Source of the DNA: JAIOTH01 sp964486685
Lineage (GTDB): Bacteria > Patescibacteriota > Patescibacteriia > UBA1558 > S5-K13
Direction of reading: 5' to 3'
Length of the DNA stretch: 64,000 bases
NCBI GenBank assembly: GCA_964486685.1
Contig: CAZAOE010000002.1
Span: forward strand, 1-64,000
Part shown: positions 9,108-16,414 of the stretch, piece by piece
Position numbering within the stretch: the first letter of the stretch is position 1
Layout: every line of letters begins with the position of its first letter
Made by a program: the position numbers and the translations under genes
Notes under the pieces: model-generated
What the model was told of the DNA's origin: nothing
The model's database searches: none
Seen by the model: the letters and a program-made list of their open reading frames with translations, nothing else

Positions 9108-9116
9108 TGTTATAAT
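9108..9116 (+). promoter_or_regulatory. Extended -10 promoter of the small ORF-gpmI unit
   Basis: TGTTATAAT, a TGnTATAAT extended -10 element, lies 25 bp before the ATG at 9142. This gives a leader of only about 18 nt. No good -35 is seen, as expected for extended -10 promoters. Confidence 0.6.
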
Positions 9117-9141
9117 TATTAATATAAATATTTATAAAATT

Positions 9142-9405
9142 ATGGTAGAAAAATTAGTTCAAAAATCAGTGGAGAGTTATTTTTCTGAATTAAATGTTCC
9201 AGAAGCTAAAAAGGAAAAAGTATTAATGGGTATTACGGATATGGTTTATAGTTTAAACCAAAGAATTATTGAGCATGAAAAAGAAGCAGAAGCAGAACAA
9301 AAGAAATATATTCTAAAGATTATTAAAGAGAAAGACAATTTAATCAAAGAAAAAGTTAGCCAGATTTTGGAAGGCCAAGATGAAGAAATAAATTATGACT
9401 ACTAA
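9142..9405 (+). CDS. Small helical protein of unknown function upstream of gpmI
   Basis: 87 residues, very rich in Lys and Glu, with no membrane segment. Residues ~35-75 look like one long amphipathic or coiled-coil helix (heptad-like KEAEAEQKK...IIKEKDNLIKEK). No family is recognised. It follows an extended -10 promoter and overlaps the start of gpmI by 11 bp, so the two are translated from one message and coupled. A real gene is supported by the overlap and the upstream promoter. Confidence 0.6.
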   Translation: MVEKLVQKSVESYFSELNVPEAKKEKVLMGITDMVYSLNQRIIEHEKEAEAEQKKYILKIIKEKDNLIKEKVSQILEGQDEEINYDY

Positions 9406-10972
9406 TCCAGTAGCTTTAATTATTTTGGATGGCTGGGGCGTTTCTGAATCGTCTATTGGTAATGCCGTAACCCTAGCCAAAATTGATTATTGGGATTATT
9501 TATTGAAGAATTATCCTAGTTTTTTATTACAGGCCTCTGGAGAGGCAGTGGGTTTGCCCTATGGCGAGGTAGGAAATTCAGAGGTCGGGCATTTAACTAT
9601 TGGCTCAGGACAAATTATTTTACAGAGTTTAAATAGAATTAATAAGTCCATTTTAGATAATAGTTTTTTTAGTAATCAGGTTTTAATTAAGGCCATTAAG
9701 CATGTTCAAAATAATAATTCGGCCTTACATCTAATGGGTCTTTTGGGAACAGGAGGAGTTCATTCTTACCAGGCTCATTTAGAGGGTTTGGTAAAATTGG
9801 CCTCAGAATATAAATTAAAAAAGGTTTATTTACATTTATTTTTAGATGGCCGAGATACTTCTAAAAATAGGGGTTTAGAATTTATAAAAGAAATTCAAAA
9901 GACCCTACAAGAATTTAATTGTGGTCAAATAGCTTCCTTGTCCGGGCGTTTTTATGCTATGGATAGAAATAATAATTGGGATAGAATTAAATTAGTTTAT
10001 GACGCCATGGTGCATGGCCAAACTAAGGAGAAATTTTCTGATCCAATTTTGGCCATTCAAGATTCCTATGCCCATAATATTTTTGATGAAGAATTTAGGC
10101 CTATTATTATAGAAAAAGACGAAAAGCCAATAGCTACTATTTCTGATAACGATGCAATTATATTTTTTAATTTTAGAGCCGATCGGGCCCGACAAATGAC
10201 TAAGGCCTTAACTTTAGATGATTTTGAGGGTTTTGACAGAGGGGGTAAAATTAAAAATTTATTTGTGGTTACTTTTACAGAATATGAAAAAAATTTACCC
10301 GTAGAAATGGCTTTTAAAAGACCGGATGCTAAGCAAACCTTATCGGAAGTAGTCAGTCGGTCCGGTTTAAAACAGCTTCATATTGCCGAGACCGAAAAAT
10401 ATGCTCATGTAACTTTCTTTTTTAATGGTTTAAAAGAAGAAAAATTAGTTGGCGAAGAAAGAATATTAATTCCTTCTCCTAATGTGGAGACCTATGACCA
10501 GCAACCAGAAATGTCGGCTCCTTTGGTAACTCAAAAATTAATGCAAGCGATTCAAAGTAAAGAATTTGATTTTTATGTTTTAAATTTTGCTAATCCAGAT
10601 ATGATTGGCCATACTGGTAATTTACCAGCCAGCATTAAGGCCCTAGAAGAAGTTGATAGAGATTTGGCAAAAATTATTCCTTTAATTTTAAAACAAAACG
10701 GTACGGTTTTATTAACTGCTGACCATGGTAATGTGGAAGAAATTGTTGATTTAAAAACCGGAGAAATAGACAAAGAGCATAGTAATTTTCCGGTTCCTCT
10801 GATTATTGTTAATAATAGTTTGCAAAACAAAACAAGTCCAATAAAAAATCAAAATTTATATCAAGAAAAAATATCTGGAGTTTTATCAGATATTGCTCCT
10901 ACAGCTTTGTATTTTTTAAAATTACAGCCCAGCGAATATATGAAGGGTATTAATTTAGCGAGGGGATTATGA
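9395..10972 (+). CDS. gpmI: 2,3-bisphosphoglycerate-independent phosphoglycerate mutase
   Basis: 525 residues, normal for iPGM. The N-terminal metal site reads ALIILDGWG, and the catalytic serine is in GEVGNSEVGHLTIGSGQ (Ser near 63). Later come LFLDGRDT, the GRFYAMDR motif and the C-terminal TADHGNVEE metal-binding motif followed by HSNFPVPLI. The enzyme interconverts 3- and 2-phosphoglycerate in the lower part of glycolysis using two Mn2+ ions, without 2,3-BPG. The ATG lies inside the end of the preceding small ORF. The TGA stop shows that TGA is not recoded in this organism. Confidence 0.96.
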   Translation: MTTNPVALIILDGWGVSESSIGNAVTLAKIDYWDYLLKNYPSFLLQASGEAVGLPYGEVGNSEVGHLTIGSGQIILQSLNRINKSILDNSFFSNQVLIKAIKHVQNNNSALHLMGLLGTGGVHSYQAHLEGLVKLASEYKLKKVYLHLFLDGRDTSKNRGLEFIKEIQKTLQEFNCGQIASLSGRFYAMDRNNNWDRIKLVYDAMVHGQTKEKFSDPILAIQDSYAHNIFDEEFRPIIIEKDEKPIATISDNDAIIFFNFRADRARQMTKALTLDDFEGFDRGGKIKNLFVVTFTEYEKNLPVEMAFKRPDAKQTLSEVVSRSGLKQLHIAETEKYAHVTFFFNGLKEEKLVGEERILIPSPNVETYDQQPEMSAPLVTQKLMQAIQSKEFDFYVLNFANPDMIGHTGNLPASIKALEEVDRDLAKIIPLILKQNGTVLLTADHGNVEEIVDLKTGEIDKEHSNFPVPLIIVNNSLQNKTSPIKNQNLYQEKISGVLSDIAPTALYFLKLQPSEYMKGINLARGL

Positions 10973-11045
10973 GGTTAGTTGGTGGTTCGTAGTTGGTAGT
11001 TTGTAGTAGAGCATGGAAGTTCTTTTTTTGTTTGTTTTAAAATGC

Positions 11046-11074
11046 TTGACTTTTTTTGTGAAGTGTGATATTGT
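11046..11074 (+). promoter_or_regulatory. Promoter upstream of the 11113 membrane protein
   Basis: TTGACT at 11046-11051 and TATTGT at 11069-11074 are separated by 17 bp. The pair lies over a possible GTG start at 11065, which argues that translation begins at the ATG at 11113 instead. Confidence 0.45.
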
Positions 11075-11112
11075 TTAATATTAAAACTAAATTAAAAAAT
11101 CTTGGAGGATGT

Positions 11113-11568
11113 ATGTTATTTATAATAATACCACTATTCATTATTGCTTTTATAATTTTTCTGATAAAAGCTGGTCTAAGTAAAAACAAAAGTTTGAGAT
11201 TTATTTCAACTTTTGTTTTTCAATTAATTGGAGGGATAATGTTGGCCGGAGTTTTGTTTCTGATTTGTCTAGCAGGGGTAGGTTTTTTTAAGCTGATGCT
11301 TGGATGGACAAATGTTTCTGAAATAGTAATTTTCCTTCCCGTTGCAATCTTCATTGGAGTTGTTGGATTCTATAGTGTGGTTTTCTTGAAATTCATATAC
11401 TTGCAGATAGTTTTTATAATATCCTTTGGGATATTATCGTTGTTGATTCAACCTGTTTTTCTTTCTTTTCTTGTGATTTATATTTTGGTAGGCATTATCG
11501 TTCTCCTCATTCACGGAAGAGGGGATATTAAAGAGGCCTTCTTTGAGAGGGCATGGAAGAGGTCATAA
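11113..11568 (+). CDS. Small polytopic membrane protein of unknown function
   Basis: 151 residues from the chosen ATG. The frame is open back to a GTG at 11065, but the ATG at 11113 has a clear GGAGG 4 bp upstream of it, unusual in this window, and a promoter overlaps the GTG. Four to five hydrophobic segments cover most of the protein, and the C-terminus is short and basic. No family is recognised. It stands alone between gpmI and a strong terminator. Confidence 0.6.
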   Translation: MLFIIIPLFIIAFIIFLIKAGLSKNKSLRFISTFVFQLIGGIMLAGVLFLICLAGVGFFKLMLGWTNVSEIVIFLPVAIFIGVVGFYSVVFLKFIYLQIVFIISFGILSLLIQPVFLSFLVIYILVGIIVLLIHGRGDIKEAFFERAWKRS

Positions 11569-11576
11569 TTATTTCA

Positions 11577-11612
11577 AAGGAATTTATCTTAATTGGTAAA
11601 TTCCTTTTTATT
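11577..11612 (+). terminator. Rho-independent terminator
   Basis: Perfect 10-bp stem AAGGAATTTA / TAAATTCCTT with a 10-nt loop, followed by TTTATTTTT, 9 bp after the membrane protein gene. Confidence 0.85.
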
Positions 11613-11646
11613 TTTAATTAAGGTTTATTGTATTATTATTTGTAAT

Positions 11647-11745
11647 ATGTCAGCATATTTATATGAGGATAAAATCATTATTATAAATCTATCAGGTCGT
11701 GGAGACAAGGACATTGATTATGTTGCTCAGCTATTGAAAATCTAA
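11647..11745 (+). pseudogene. Remnant of tryptophan synthase beta chain (trpB 3' end)
   Basis: A 32-codon open stretch ending in TAA translates to a peptide with NLSGRGDKDIDYVAQLL preceded by KIIII. This is the very conserved C-terminal strand and helix of TrpB. Nothing of the ~360 upstream residues is present: before it lies a terminator and AT-rich DNA. It is therefore a leftover of a deleted trpB gene, not a functional enzyme. Whether it is still translated is unknown. No other trp gene is seen in the window. Confidence 0.75.
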
Positions 11746-11766
11746 GAGGTGGATAACATTGCTTGA

Positions 11767-11962
11767 CCCCGTTAAATAAGATTTAAATGTAATACCATAA
11801 AATATAAAATATAATTGATAAAAAAGAAATTATTAATAACGATTTATTATATATTTAAATCTTAATTTTATTCTCGTTTAATTTTTTTAAGAAGAATAAA
11901 GTATGCGACAAAATGGATTTTATACTTAATTAATTGGAGGGGGATAAAATTATTTAACGGGG
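11767..11962. repeat. ~196-bp element with 13-bp terminal inverted repeats
   Basis: The ends are CCCCGTTAAATAA (11767-11779) and its exact reverse complement TTATTTAACGGGG (11950-11962). A second nested pair, TAAGATTTAAAT (11777-11788) and ATTTAAATCTTA (11853-11864), lies inside. No ORF is present. The CCCCGTT end resembles the palindromes found at 15144, 16441 and 24629. The layout fits a small non-autonomous (MITE-like) element. The right end abuts the -35 box of the next promoter. Confidence 0.6.
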
Positions 11963-11991
11963 TTGACAAAATATAGTTATGGGTATATACT
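11963..11991 (+). promoter_or_regulatory. Consensus promoter of the DUF5320-permease-ZIP group
   Basis: TTGACA at 11963-11968 and TATACT at 11986-11991 with a 17-bp spacer. Transcription would start near 11998, 70 bp before the DUF5320 gene. Confidence 0.7.
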
Positions 11992-12069
11992 TAAAACAGA
12001 ATGATCAATTTTCAATTTTCAATTTTAAATTGATTATTCAAAATCTATTTAATTATTAAAAACAATTAT

Positions 12070-12294
12070 ATGCCTAGATTTGATGGAACTGGTCCAATGG
12101 GCCAGGGCGCAATGACTGGAAGAGGATTAGGTCCTTGTGGTGGCGGTATGGGATATGGCCGTGGCCAAGGAAGAGGATTTGGATTTCGCAGATTTTTTAC
12201 TCGTCAGGAAGAAACAGAAGATTTAAAAGTTTATCGTGATGACCTAAAAGCAGAATTAGCTGCCGTAGAAAAAGAATTAAAGGAAGACAAATAA
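12070..12294 (+). CDS. DUF5320 family Gly-rich small protein
   Basis: 74 residues. The start MPRFDGTGPMGQGAMTGRG and the Gly/Arg/Phe-rich middle are typical of DUF5320, and a charged helix follows (residues ~45-74). These proteins are usually encoded with NifX/NifB-like and DUF134 genes, as here. Their function is unknown, and a role in metal or cofactor handling is inferred only from that association. It is first in the group, with a consensus promoter ~70 bp upstream and a terminator-like hairpin just after it, so it may be made in excess over the genes behind it. Confidence 0.85.
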   Translation: MPRFDGTGPMGQGAMTGRGLGPCGGGMGYGRGQGRGFGFRRFFTRQEETEDLKVYRDDLKAELAAVEKELKEDK

Positions 12295-12306
12295 GGATCA
12301 GATTAG

Positions 12307-12340
12307 AGCGGTGGTTTTTTAATCACCGCTTCTTCTTTGT
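12307..12340 (+). terminator. Terminator-like hairpin between DUF5320 and permease genes
   Basis: Perfect stem AGCGGTG / CACCGCT followed by TCTTCTTTGTTT. It may partly terminate transcription and lower expression of the downstream permease genes. Confidence 0.6.
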
Positions 12341-12342
12341 TT

Positions 12343-12783
12343 ATGTTAAAAAAATTGAAAGTTATTATGAGTAGTAAATTTTTAAAAGTTTATCAAAAAA
12401 CGAAAAAAACAATAATAATGACCCTACCCTTGGTAATAGGTGTTATTTTGTTGATTTCTTTATTAAGTCCCTTATTAAAATCGGCCTGGATAGTAAAAAT
12501 ATTTCAACACAATATTTTAGCAGATTCTTTTTTAGGAGCCACGATTGGTAGTTTAGCGGCCGGTAACCCAATTACCTCTTATATATTAGCTAGGGAATTG
12601 ACAAAACTTGGAATTAGTTTAGCGGCTATTACAGCTTTTATATTAGCTTGGGTGACAGTAGGTATTGTTCAGTTGCCAGCGGAAAGTATGATTTTAGGTA
12701 AAAGATTTGCTGTGTTAAGAAATGTTTTAAGTTTTATTAGTGCTATTTTAATTGGTTTAATAACTCAATTAGTTTTGAGTTAA
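12343..12783 (+). CDS. Permease, first half (ArsP_1/DUF318-like)
   Basis: 146 residues from the ATG at 12343. The frame extends to a TTG at 12337, which is less likely. Three to four membrane segments flank a conserved-looking GSLAAGNPITSYILARELT motif, which recalls the Gly/Pro re-entrant motif of the DUF318 permease family (YraQ, ArsP). The second half is the next gene, 8 bp on, so the transporter seems to be split in two polypeptides. Located between DUF5320 and NifX-like genes, it probably handles a metal, metalloid or related small molecule, but the substrate is not known. Confidence 0.6.
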   Translation: MLKKLKVIMSSKFLKVYQKTKKTIIMTLPLVIGVILLISLLSPLLKSAWIVKIFQHNILADSFLGATIGSLAAGNPITSYILARELTKLGISLAAITAFILAWVTVGIVQLPAESMILGKRFAVLRNVLSFISAILIGLITQLVLS

Positions 12784-12791
12784 TAAATTTA

Positions 12792-13331
12792 ATGAAAACA
12801 TTACGACAAAAATTTAGTAATTTAAATCCTGGTCTGAAATTTTTGAGTTTGGTAATTTTAATTTATTTATTTGTATTGGTTTTTAATTTTACGTTTTTTA
12901 CGACTAGCTTAAATAGGTTTATTGTTTTAGCGGTTAAAATTTTACCCAGCATATTAGGAGCATTTATATTGATTTTTATTTTTAATTATATTTTAAGCGA
13001 TCAAAAAATTAAAAAATATTTAGTAGGTAAATTAAATTGGAAAAAATATTTTTTAACTATTGGTTTAGGTATTTTATCAGCGGGTCCTATTTATGCCTGG
13101 TATCCATTTTTAGCAGATTTAAAAAAACAAGGATTTAAAAATGGATTGATTAGTATTTTTCTTTATAATCGGGCTATAAAATTGCCTCTTATTCCAATTA
13201 TCATCTATTATTTTTCTTTAAAATTTGTTATATTGATTGTAATATTAATGATTATTTTTTCTATTATTAATGGAATAATAATTAATAAGTTTGTTCCCGC
13301 CAGAGGCGGATCTCCGCTCGCTAATCTTTGA
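12792..13331 (+). CDS. Permease, second half, with repeat-derived C-terminus
   Basis: 179 residues with about five membrane segments. A central GILSAGPIYAWYPFLADLKKQG segment is comparable in position and composition to the Gly/Pro motif of the preceding gene, supporting a two-part permease. The last ~12 residues (VPARGGSPLANL) are encoded by a GC-rich palindromic repeat (about 13296-13325, CCCGCCAGAGGCGG). The original C-terminus has therefore probably been replaced or extended by repeat insertion. The stop follows directly after the repeat. Confidence 0.6.
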   Translation: MKTLRQKFSNLNPGLKFLSLVILIYLFVLVFNFTFFTTSLNRFIVLAVKILPSILGAFILIFIFNYILSDQKIKKYLVGKLNWKKYFLTIGLGILSAGPIYAWYPFLADLKKQGFKNGLISIFLYNRAIKLPLIPIIIYYFSLKFVILIVILMIIFSIINGIIINKFVPARGGSPLANL

Positions 13332-13412
13332 TTCTGAGTAATGAATTTGAATGTTTATATTTGAATGTGTGAGTGCGATGCCCCTAAGAGAAAAAATTAA
13401 TTTTAAAATTAT

Positions 13413-13709
13413 ATGATTACAGCCATTGCATCTACAACTAAAAATTTAGAAGGAGAAATATCTAATCAGGGCGCTCGAGCTCCTTATTATTTATTAATTG
13501 ATGAACAAAAGGAAATATTAGAAGCATTAAAAAATCCCTTTGCTAAAGGTGGGGGAGGGGCTGGTTTTAGTGTTGCTAAAATGTTAGAGCAAAAAAACGT
13601 TCAAAAATTGATTACTGGTGAAATTGGAGACAATATGCAGGGCGCTTTACAAGAAAGGAATATAGAATATAAATTAGCTTCAGGTTTAATTAAAGATTAT
13701 TTAAAATAA
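13413..13709 (+). CDS. NifX/NifB-like dinitrogenase iron-molybdenum cofactor domain protein
   Basis: 98 residues. It matches the small Nif-X/VnfX family: a beta strand MITAIAST, the GARAPYYLLID segment, the glycine-rich stretch AKGGGGAGFSVAKML and GEIGDNMQGALQERNIEY. In nitrogen fixers this domain carries iron-molybdenum cofactor precursors. In non-fixers, as expected here, such stand-alone copies travel with DUF134 and DUF5320 genes and have no assigned role. No nif structural genes are visible. Confidence 0.8.
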   Translation: MITAIASTTKNLEGEISNQGARAPYYLLIDEQKEILEALKNPFAKGGGGAGFSVAKMLEQKNVQKLITGEIGDNMQGALQERNIEYKLASGLIKDYLK

Positions 13710-13749
13710 TTTTTGACTTTAAATTGATCTATTAACCAATTATCCTATT

Positions 13750-13852
13750 AACCCCGTCACCTTTTTTGAAAACAAATTGTTATAATAATTATCATTTTAA
13801 AATAAAAATAATCCTCTTACTTTTTCAAATAAAAAAGGTGAGGGGTTAACCT
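13750..13852. repeat. Inverted repeat pair upstream of DUF134
   Basis: TTAACCCCGTCACCTTTTTT at 13750-13769 faces AAAAAAGGTGAGGGGTTAA at 13833-13851, separated by ~63 bp of AT-rich DNA. The right arm lies 10 bp before the DUF134 start codon, so the mRNA could fold over the ribosome-binding region. Confidence 0.6.
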
Positions 13853-13861
13853 ATTAACACC

Positions 13862-14134
13862 ATGCCTCGACCAAGATTATGTAGAAAAATTAGATTTAGG
13901 GCTCGGGCCAGATATTTTAAGCCCCAAGGAATTCCAATGTGTAATTTGGAAGTTATTGTTTTAACTAAAGAAGAGGCCGAGGCCTTGCGTTTAAAAAATG
14001 TAAAAAATTTAGACCAAAATCAGGCTGCTAAAGAAATGCATACTTCTCAAAGTACTTTTCAAAGAATTTTAAGTTCAGCTTACAAAAAAATTAGCGAAGC
14101 AATTATCAAGGGCAAGGCGATTAAGATAGAATAG
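13862..14134 (+). CDS. DUF134 family DNA-binding protein
   Basis: 90 residues. The start MPRPRLCRKI followed by YFKPQGIPM is diagnostic of DUF134. The C-terminal half holds a sigma-70 region 4-like helix-turn-helix (LDQNQAAKEMHTSQSTFQRILSSAYKKI). The family is thought to be transcriptional regulators, and their genes sit next to NifX-like and DUF5320 genes, as here. It may control this metal-related group, but no operator could be assigned. Length and start agree with other family members. Confidence 0.85.
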   Translation: MPRPRLCRKIRFRARARYFKPQGIPMCNLEVIVLTKEEAEALRLKNVKNLDQNQAAKEMHTSQSTFQRILSSAYKKISEAIIKGKAIKIE

Positions 14135-14142
14135 TAAATTAT

Positions 14143-14273
14143 AATGCCAATATACGAATGTATACCAATTATACTAATATAATACGAATATATCCTCGTT
14201 AATATTTAATTATTAGCATAGTATTCGTATTATTAGTATTCAATTAGTATATTAGCATTATAATAATTAGTAT
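14143..14273. repeat. AT-rich imperfect inverted repeat of ATACTAAT/ATTAGTAT words
   Basis: The spacer before the ZIP gene is an imperfect palindrome that starts ATAATGCCAATATACGAATG and ends in its near complement. Similar sequences occupy 37645-37720 (upstream of guaB) and 51286-51470 (between purF and purD). Confidence 0.55.
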
Positions 14274-15014
14274 ATGAGTATATTATTAATCATTATTCTT
14301 AGTTCTGTGGCCATGAGCTTAATAGCTTTAGTTGGTCTTTTTGCTTTAGTTTTAAAAGAGAGAGTTTTACGGAAAATTATTTTGCCTTTAGTGGCTTTTT
14401 CCGCTGGAGCACTTTTAGGAGGAGCTTTTTTGCACATGATTCCAGAAGCTATAGGAATGACAAAAAATATTACGGGTATTTTTATTTGGGTATTAATTGG
14501 TTTTTCTTTATTCTTTTTATTAGAACAATTTATTCATTGGCATCATTGTCATCTAGTGCCTTCAGAACATAAAAAACCGGTTACATATTTAATATTAATA
14601 GCAGATGGAATACATAATTTTATTGGTGGCCTAGCAATTGCTGGGGCCTTTTTAGTAGACATTAAGGTAGGAATTATTACTTGGATAGTTGCGGCGGCTC
14701 ATGAAATTCCTCAAGAATTAGGAGATTTTGGAATATTAATTCATGGGGGATGGGAAAAGAAAAAGGCCCTAATTTTTAATTTTCTTTCCGCCCTAACTAT
14801 AGTTTTGGGTGGCTTGGTAGCTTATTTTTTATCCACTAAAATTAATATTAGCTTTCTTTTACCTTTTGCTGCTGGTAATTTTATTTATATTGCTTGTTCA
14901 GATTTAATTCCCGAAGTTAAGCATGGCTGTAGTATTAAAAACAATATCATTCATTTTATATTTTTTATAATTGGCATACTATTGATATTTTTGGTAAAAT
15001 TTATTAATATTTAG
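14274..15014 (+). CDS. ZIP family divalent metal transporter
   Basis: 246 residues with about eight membrane segments. The metal-site motifs are present: HMIPEA in an early helix, ADGIHNFIGGLAIAG (the HNFxxG motif of TM4) and AAHEIPQELGDFGIL (the HEIPQE motif of TM5). A short HWHHCH loop between helices 3 and 4 is the usual His-rich cytoplasmic loop. ZIP proteins move Zn2+, Fe2+ or Mn2+ towards the cytoplasm, and the form with HEIPQE is close to ZupT/ZIP11-like members. It closes the metal-related group begun at 12070. Confidence 0.92.
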   Translation: MSILLIIILSSVAMSLIALVGLFALVLKERVLRKIILPLVAFSAGALLGGAFLHMIPEAIGMTKNITGIFIWVLIGFSLFFLLEQFIHWHHCHLVPSEHKKPVTYLILIADGIHNFIGGLAIAGAFLVDIKVGIITWIVAAAHEIPQELGDFGILIHGGWEKKKALIFNFLSALTIVLGGLVAYFLSTKINISFLLPFAAGNFIYIACSDLIPEVKHGCSIKNNIIHFIFFIIGILLIFLVKFINI

Positions 15015-15111
15015 TCATAATAATTAAATTTTTTAAAACTATGGAACCCGTAAGATGTTTAATAATTTTATGGGGAATATAAAATAGATTTATAAATAAT
15101 ATAATAATCGC

Positions 15112-16164
15112 ATGGATAAAAAAATAAAAGAAAAAACATCAAACCCCGTTAGAGATTTATCTCTAAACGGGGCAAACGGGTTGGAAGAAAAAAAGATTTA
15201 CACTAAGCCAGGATTTATAATCGCAGTAGTTGTAATACTGGTGATTTTAGGCATATCTTTGGCTTATGCAATTAACCAGTCAGCGCTTAATGAAGAAAAA
15301 CAGGCCAAAATAGATGAATTACAAAAAAAGGTAAATAATTTAACAAATTATATTGAAAGTTTACAAGTTAATGGAAATCAAACCGCTAATCAACAAGAGA
15401 CCCAAGTACAAAGTAAAATTGGTGCTTGGCCAGAATATACGAACGAGACCTTTGGTTTTTCATTAAGTTTTCCAGAAACCTGGGAAGGTTATTTGATTAC
15501 AGAAAATGCTAATTTTATTGATTTTGGTTTTACAGAACAAAATCCCGTAGCCAGAATTAGCATTATTGGTCCCGAACAATGGGAACAAGTCAGACAACAA
15601 GAAGACAATGGCTTGCTGTATGTGGGAGAAACAGAAGAGTATGTTATTGTTTATAGTTTAGTAGCTCAAGCAGTTGATGAAAATATTCAGGCCTTAATAA
15701 CGGAATTTCCTACTATAATAGAAAACCTAACTTTATTGGAGGGGGAGTTAATAGTTAAAGATTATTCTTTGGAAGACGGAGAAGCGGTTGATGAAGAAGA
15801 GGTTGACGAAGAAGAAGTTGAAAATTTTACTTATTCTAATGAAGAATATGGATTTGGTCTAGTTTTTCCAGGTACTTGGCAAGATTATGCGGTTAGTAAG
15901 AGCATTTTTGATTTAGGAGAAATAGGAGAAGCCACTGCTATTAATTTTAATTTAGCAGATACTAATTTATTTAGCATTTTCGTTTTAGATATTGCAGAAT
16001 GGGAAGGAATTCAAGAAAATGAAGAGTATAATTTCAATTTTTTATGGGATACAGACGAAGAAGTTTTTGTTTATTCGCAGAATACAACAGATTTAACAGA
16101 GGATTTAGATGCGCGAGCCGCAGAAATAACAGAAATTATTTCTAGTTTTAATATTAATGAATAG
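15112..16164 (+). CDS. Membrane-anchored protein with two PsbP-like domains and an in-frame palindrome
   Basis: 350 residues. One membrane helix (about 33-52) is followed by a short coiled coil (58-84). Two similar domains come next: 100-200 starts YTNETFGFSLSFPETW and 240-345 starts YSNEEYGFGLVFPGTW. Such repeats occur in PsbP-like secreted proteins of unknown role. An acidic linker (VDEEEVDEEEVE) joins them. Codons ~11-24 (PVRDLSLNGANG) come from a 40-bp palindromic repeat at 15144-15183 that recurs in the thioredoxin gene at 16415. Translation could instead begin at the TTG at 15181. The last 8 bp overlap the next small ORF. Confidence 0.6.
   Translation: MDKKIKEKTSNPVRDLSLNGANGLEEKKIYTKPGFIIAVVVILVILGISLAYAINQSALNEEKQAKIDELQKKVNNLTNYIESLQVNGNQTANQQETQVQSKIGAWPEYTNETFGFSLSFPETWEGYLITENANFIDFGFTEQNPVARISIIGPEQWEQVRQQEDNGLLYVGETEEYVIVYSLVAQAVDENIQALITEFPTIIENLTLLEGELIVKDYSLEDGEAVDEEEVDEEEVENFTYSNEEYGFGLVFPGTWQDYAVSKSIFDLGEIGEATAINFNLADTNLFSIFVLDIAEWEGIQENEEYNFNFLWDTDEEVFVYSQNTTDLTEDLDARAAEITEIISSFNINE
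15144..15183 (+). repeat. Palindromic element P1, copy 1 (inside a coding region)
   Basis: A 29-bp palindrome with arms CCCCGTTAGAGAT / ATCTCTAAACGGGG, followed by CAAACGGGTTG. It is read in frame as PVRDLSLNGANGL. It is identical over the 29-bp core with 16441-16469, and with 24629-24657 in reverse. Confidence 0.9.
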
Positions 16165-16330
16165 AATCGAGAGAAAAAGGGCCTATAAATTATTTTTATT
16201 ATTTATTCTTTTGGGCTTAATAATTTTTAGTGCGTTTTTTTTAGTTCAGAATAAAAAAGACCAAAAGTTTGAAAATAGTCGGCAAGGAATTTTAGAATTA
16301 ATTCAAAAATTAAATTTAAATAGTAAATAA
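16157..16330 (+). CDS. 57-residue single-pass membrane protein
   Basis: This frame opens at an ATG 8 bp before the stop of the preceding gene and encodes a basic N-terminus (MNRIERKRAYK), one hydrophobic helix (about 12-31) and a short charged tail. The overlap with the upstream gene, the positive-inside layout and the lack of stop codons suggest a real small protein. The family is unknown. Confidence 0.5.
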   Translation: MNRIERKRAYKLFLLFILLGLIIFSAFFLVQNKKDQKFENSRQGILELIQKLNLNSK

Positions 16331-16414
16331 AAATAAAATTATGAAACCCGTTAGATATAATAAATTAATTTAAGGACAAAATATTTATTTGTTTTATTGT
16401 AATAATTAAAAAAT

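Noticed and set aside
9395..10972. Alternative genetic code with TGA as Gly or Trp (as in Absconditabacteria/Gracilibacteria)
   Set aside because: gpmI, purL and other genes end at TGA exactly at the family's expected length, and no in-frame TGA occurs inside conserved domains.
13413..13709. Evidence for nitrogen fixation from the NifX-like gene
   Set aside because: Stand-alone NifX-like proteins with DUF134/DUF5320 occur in non-fixers, and no nitrogenase gene is present.
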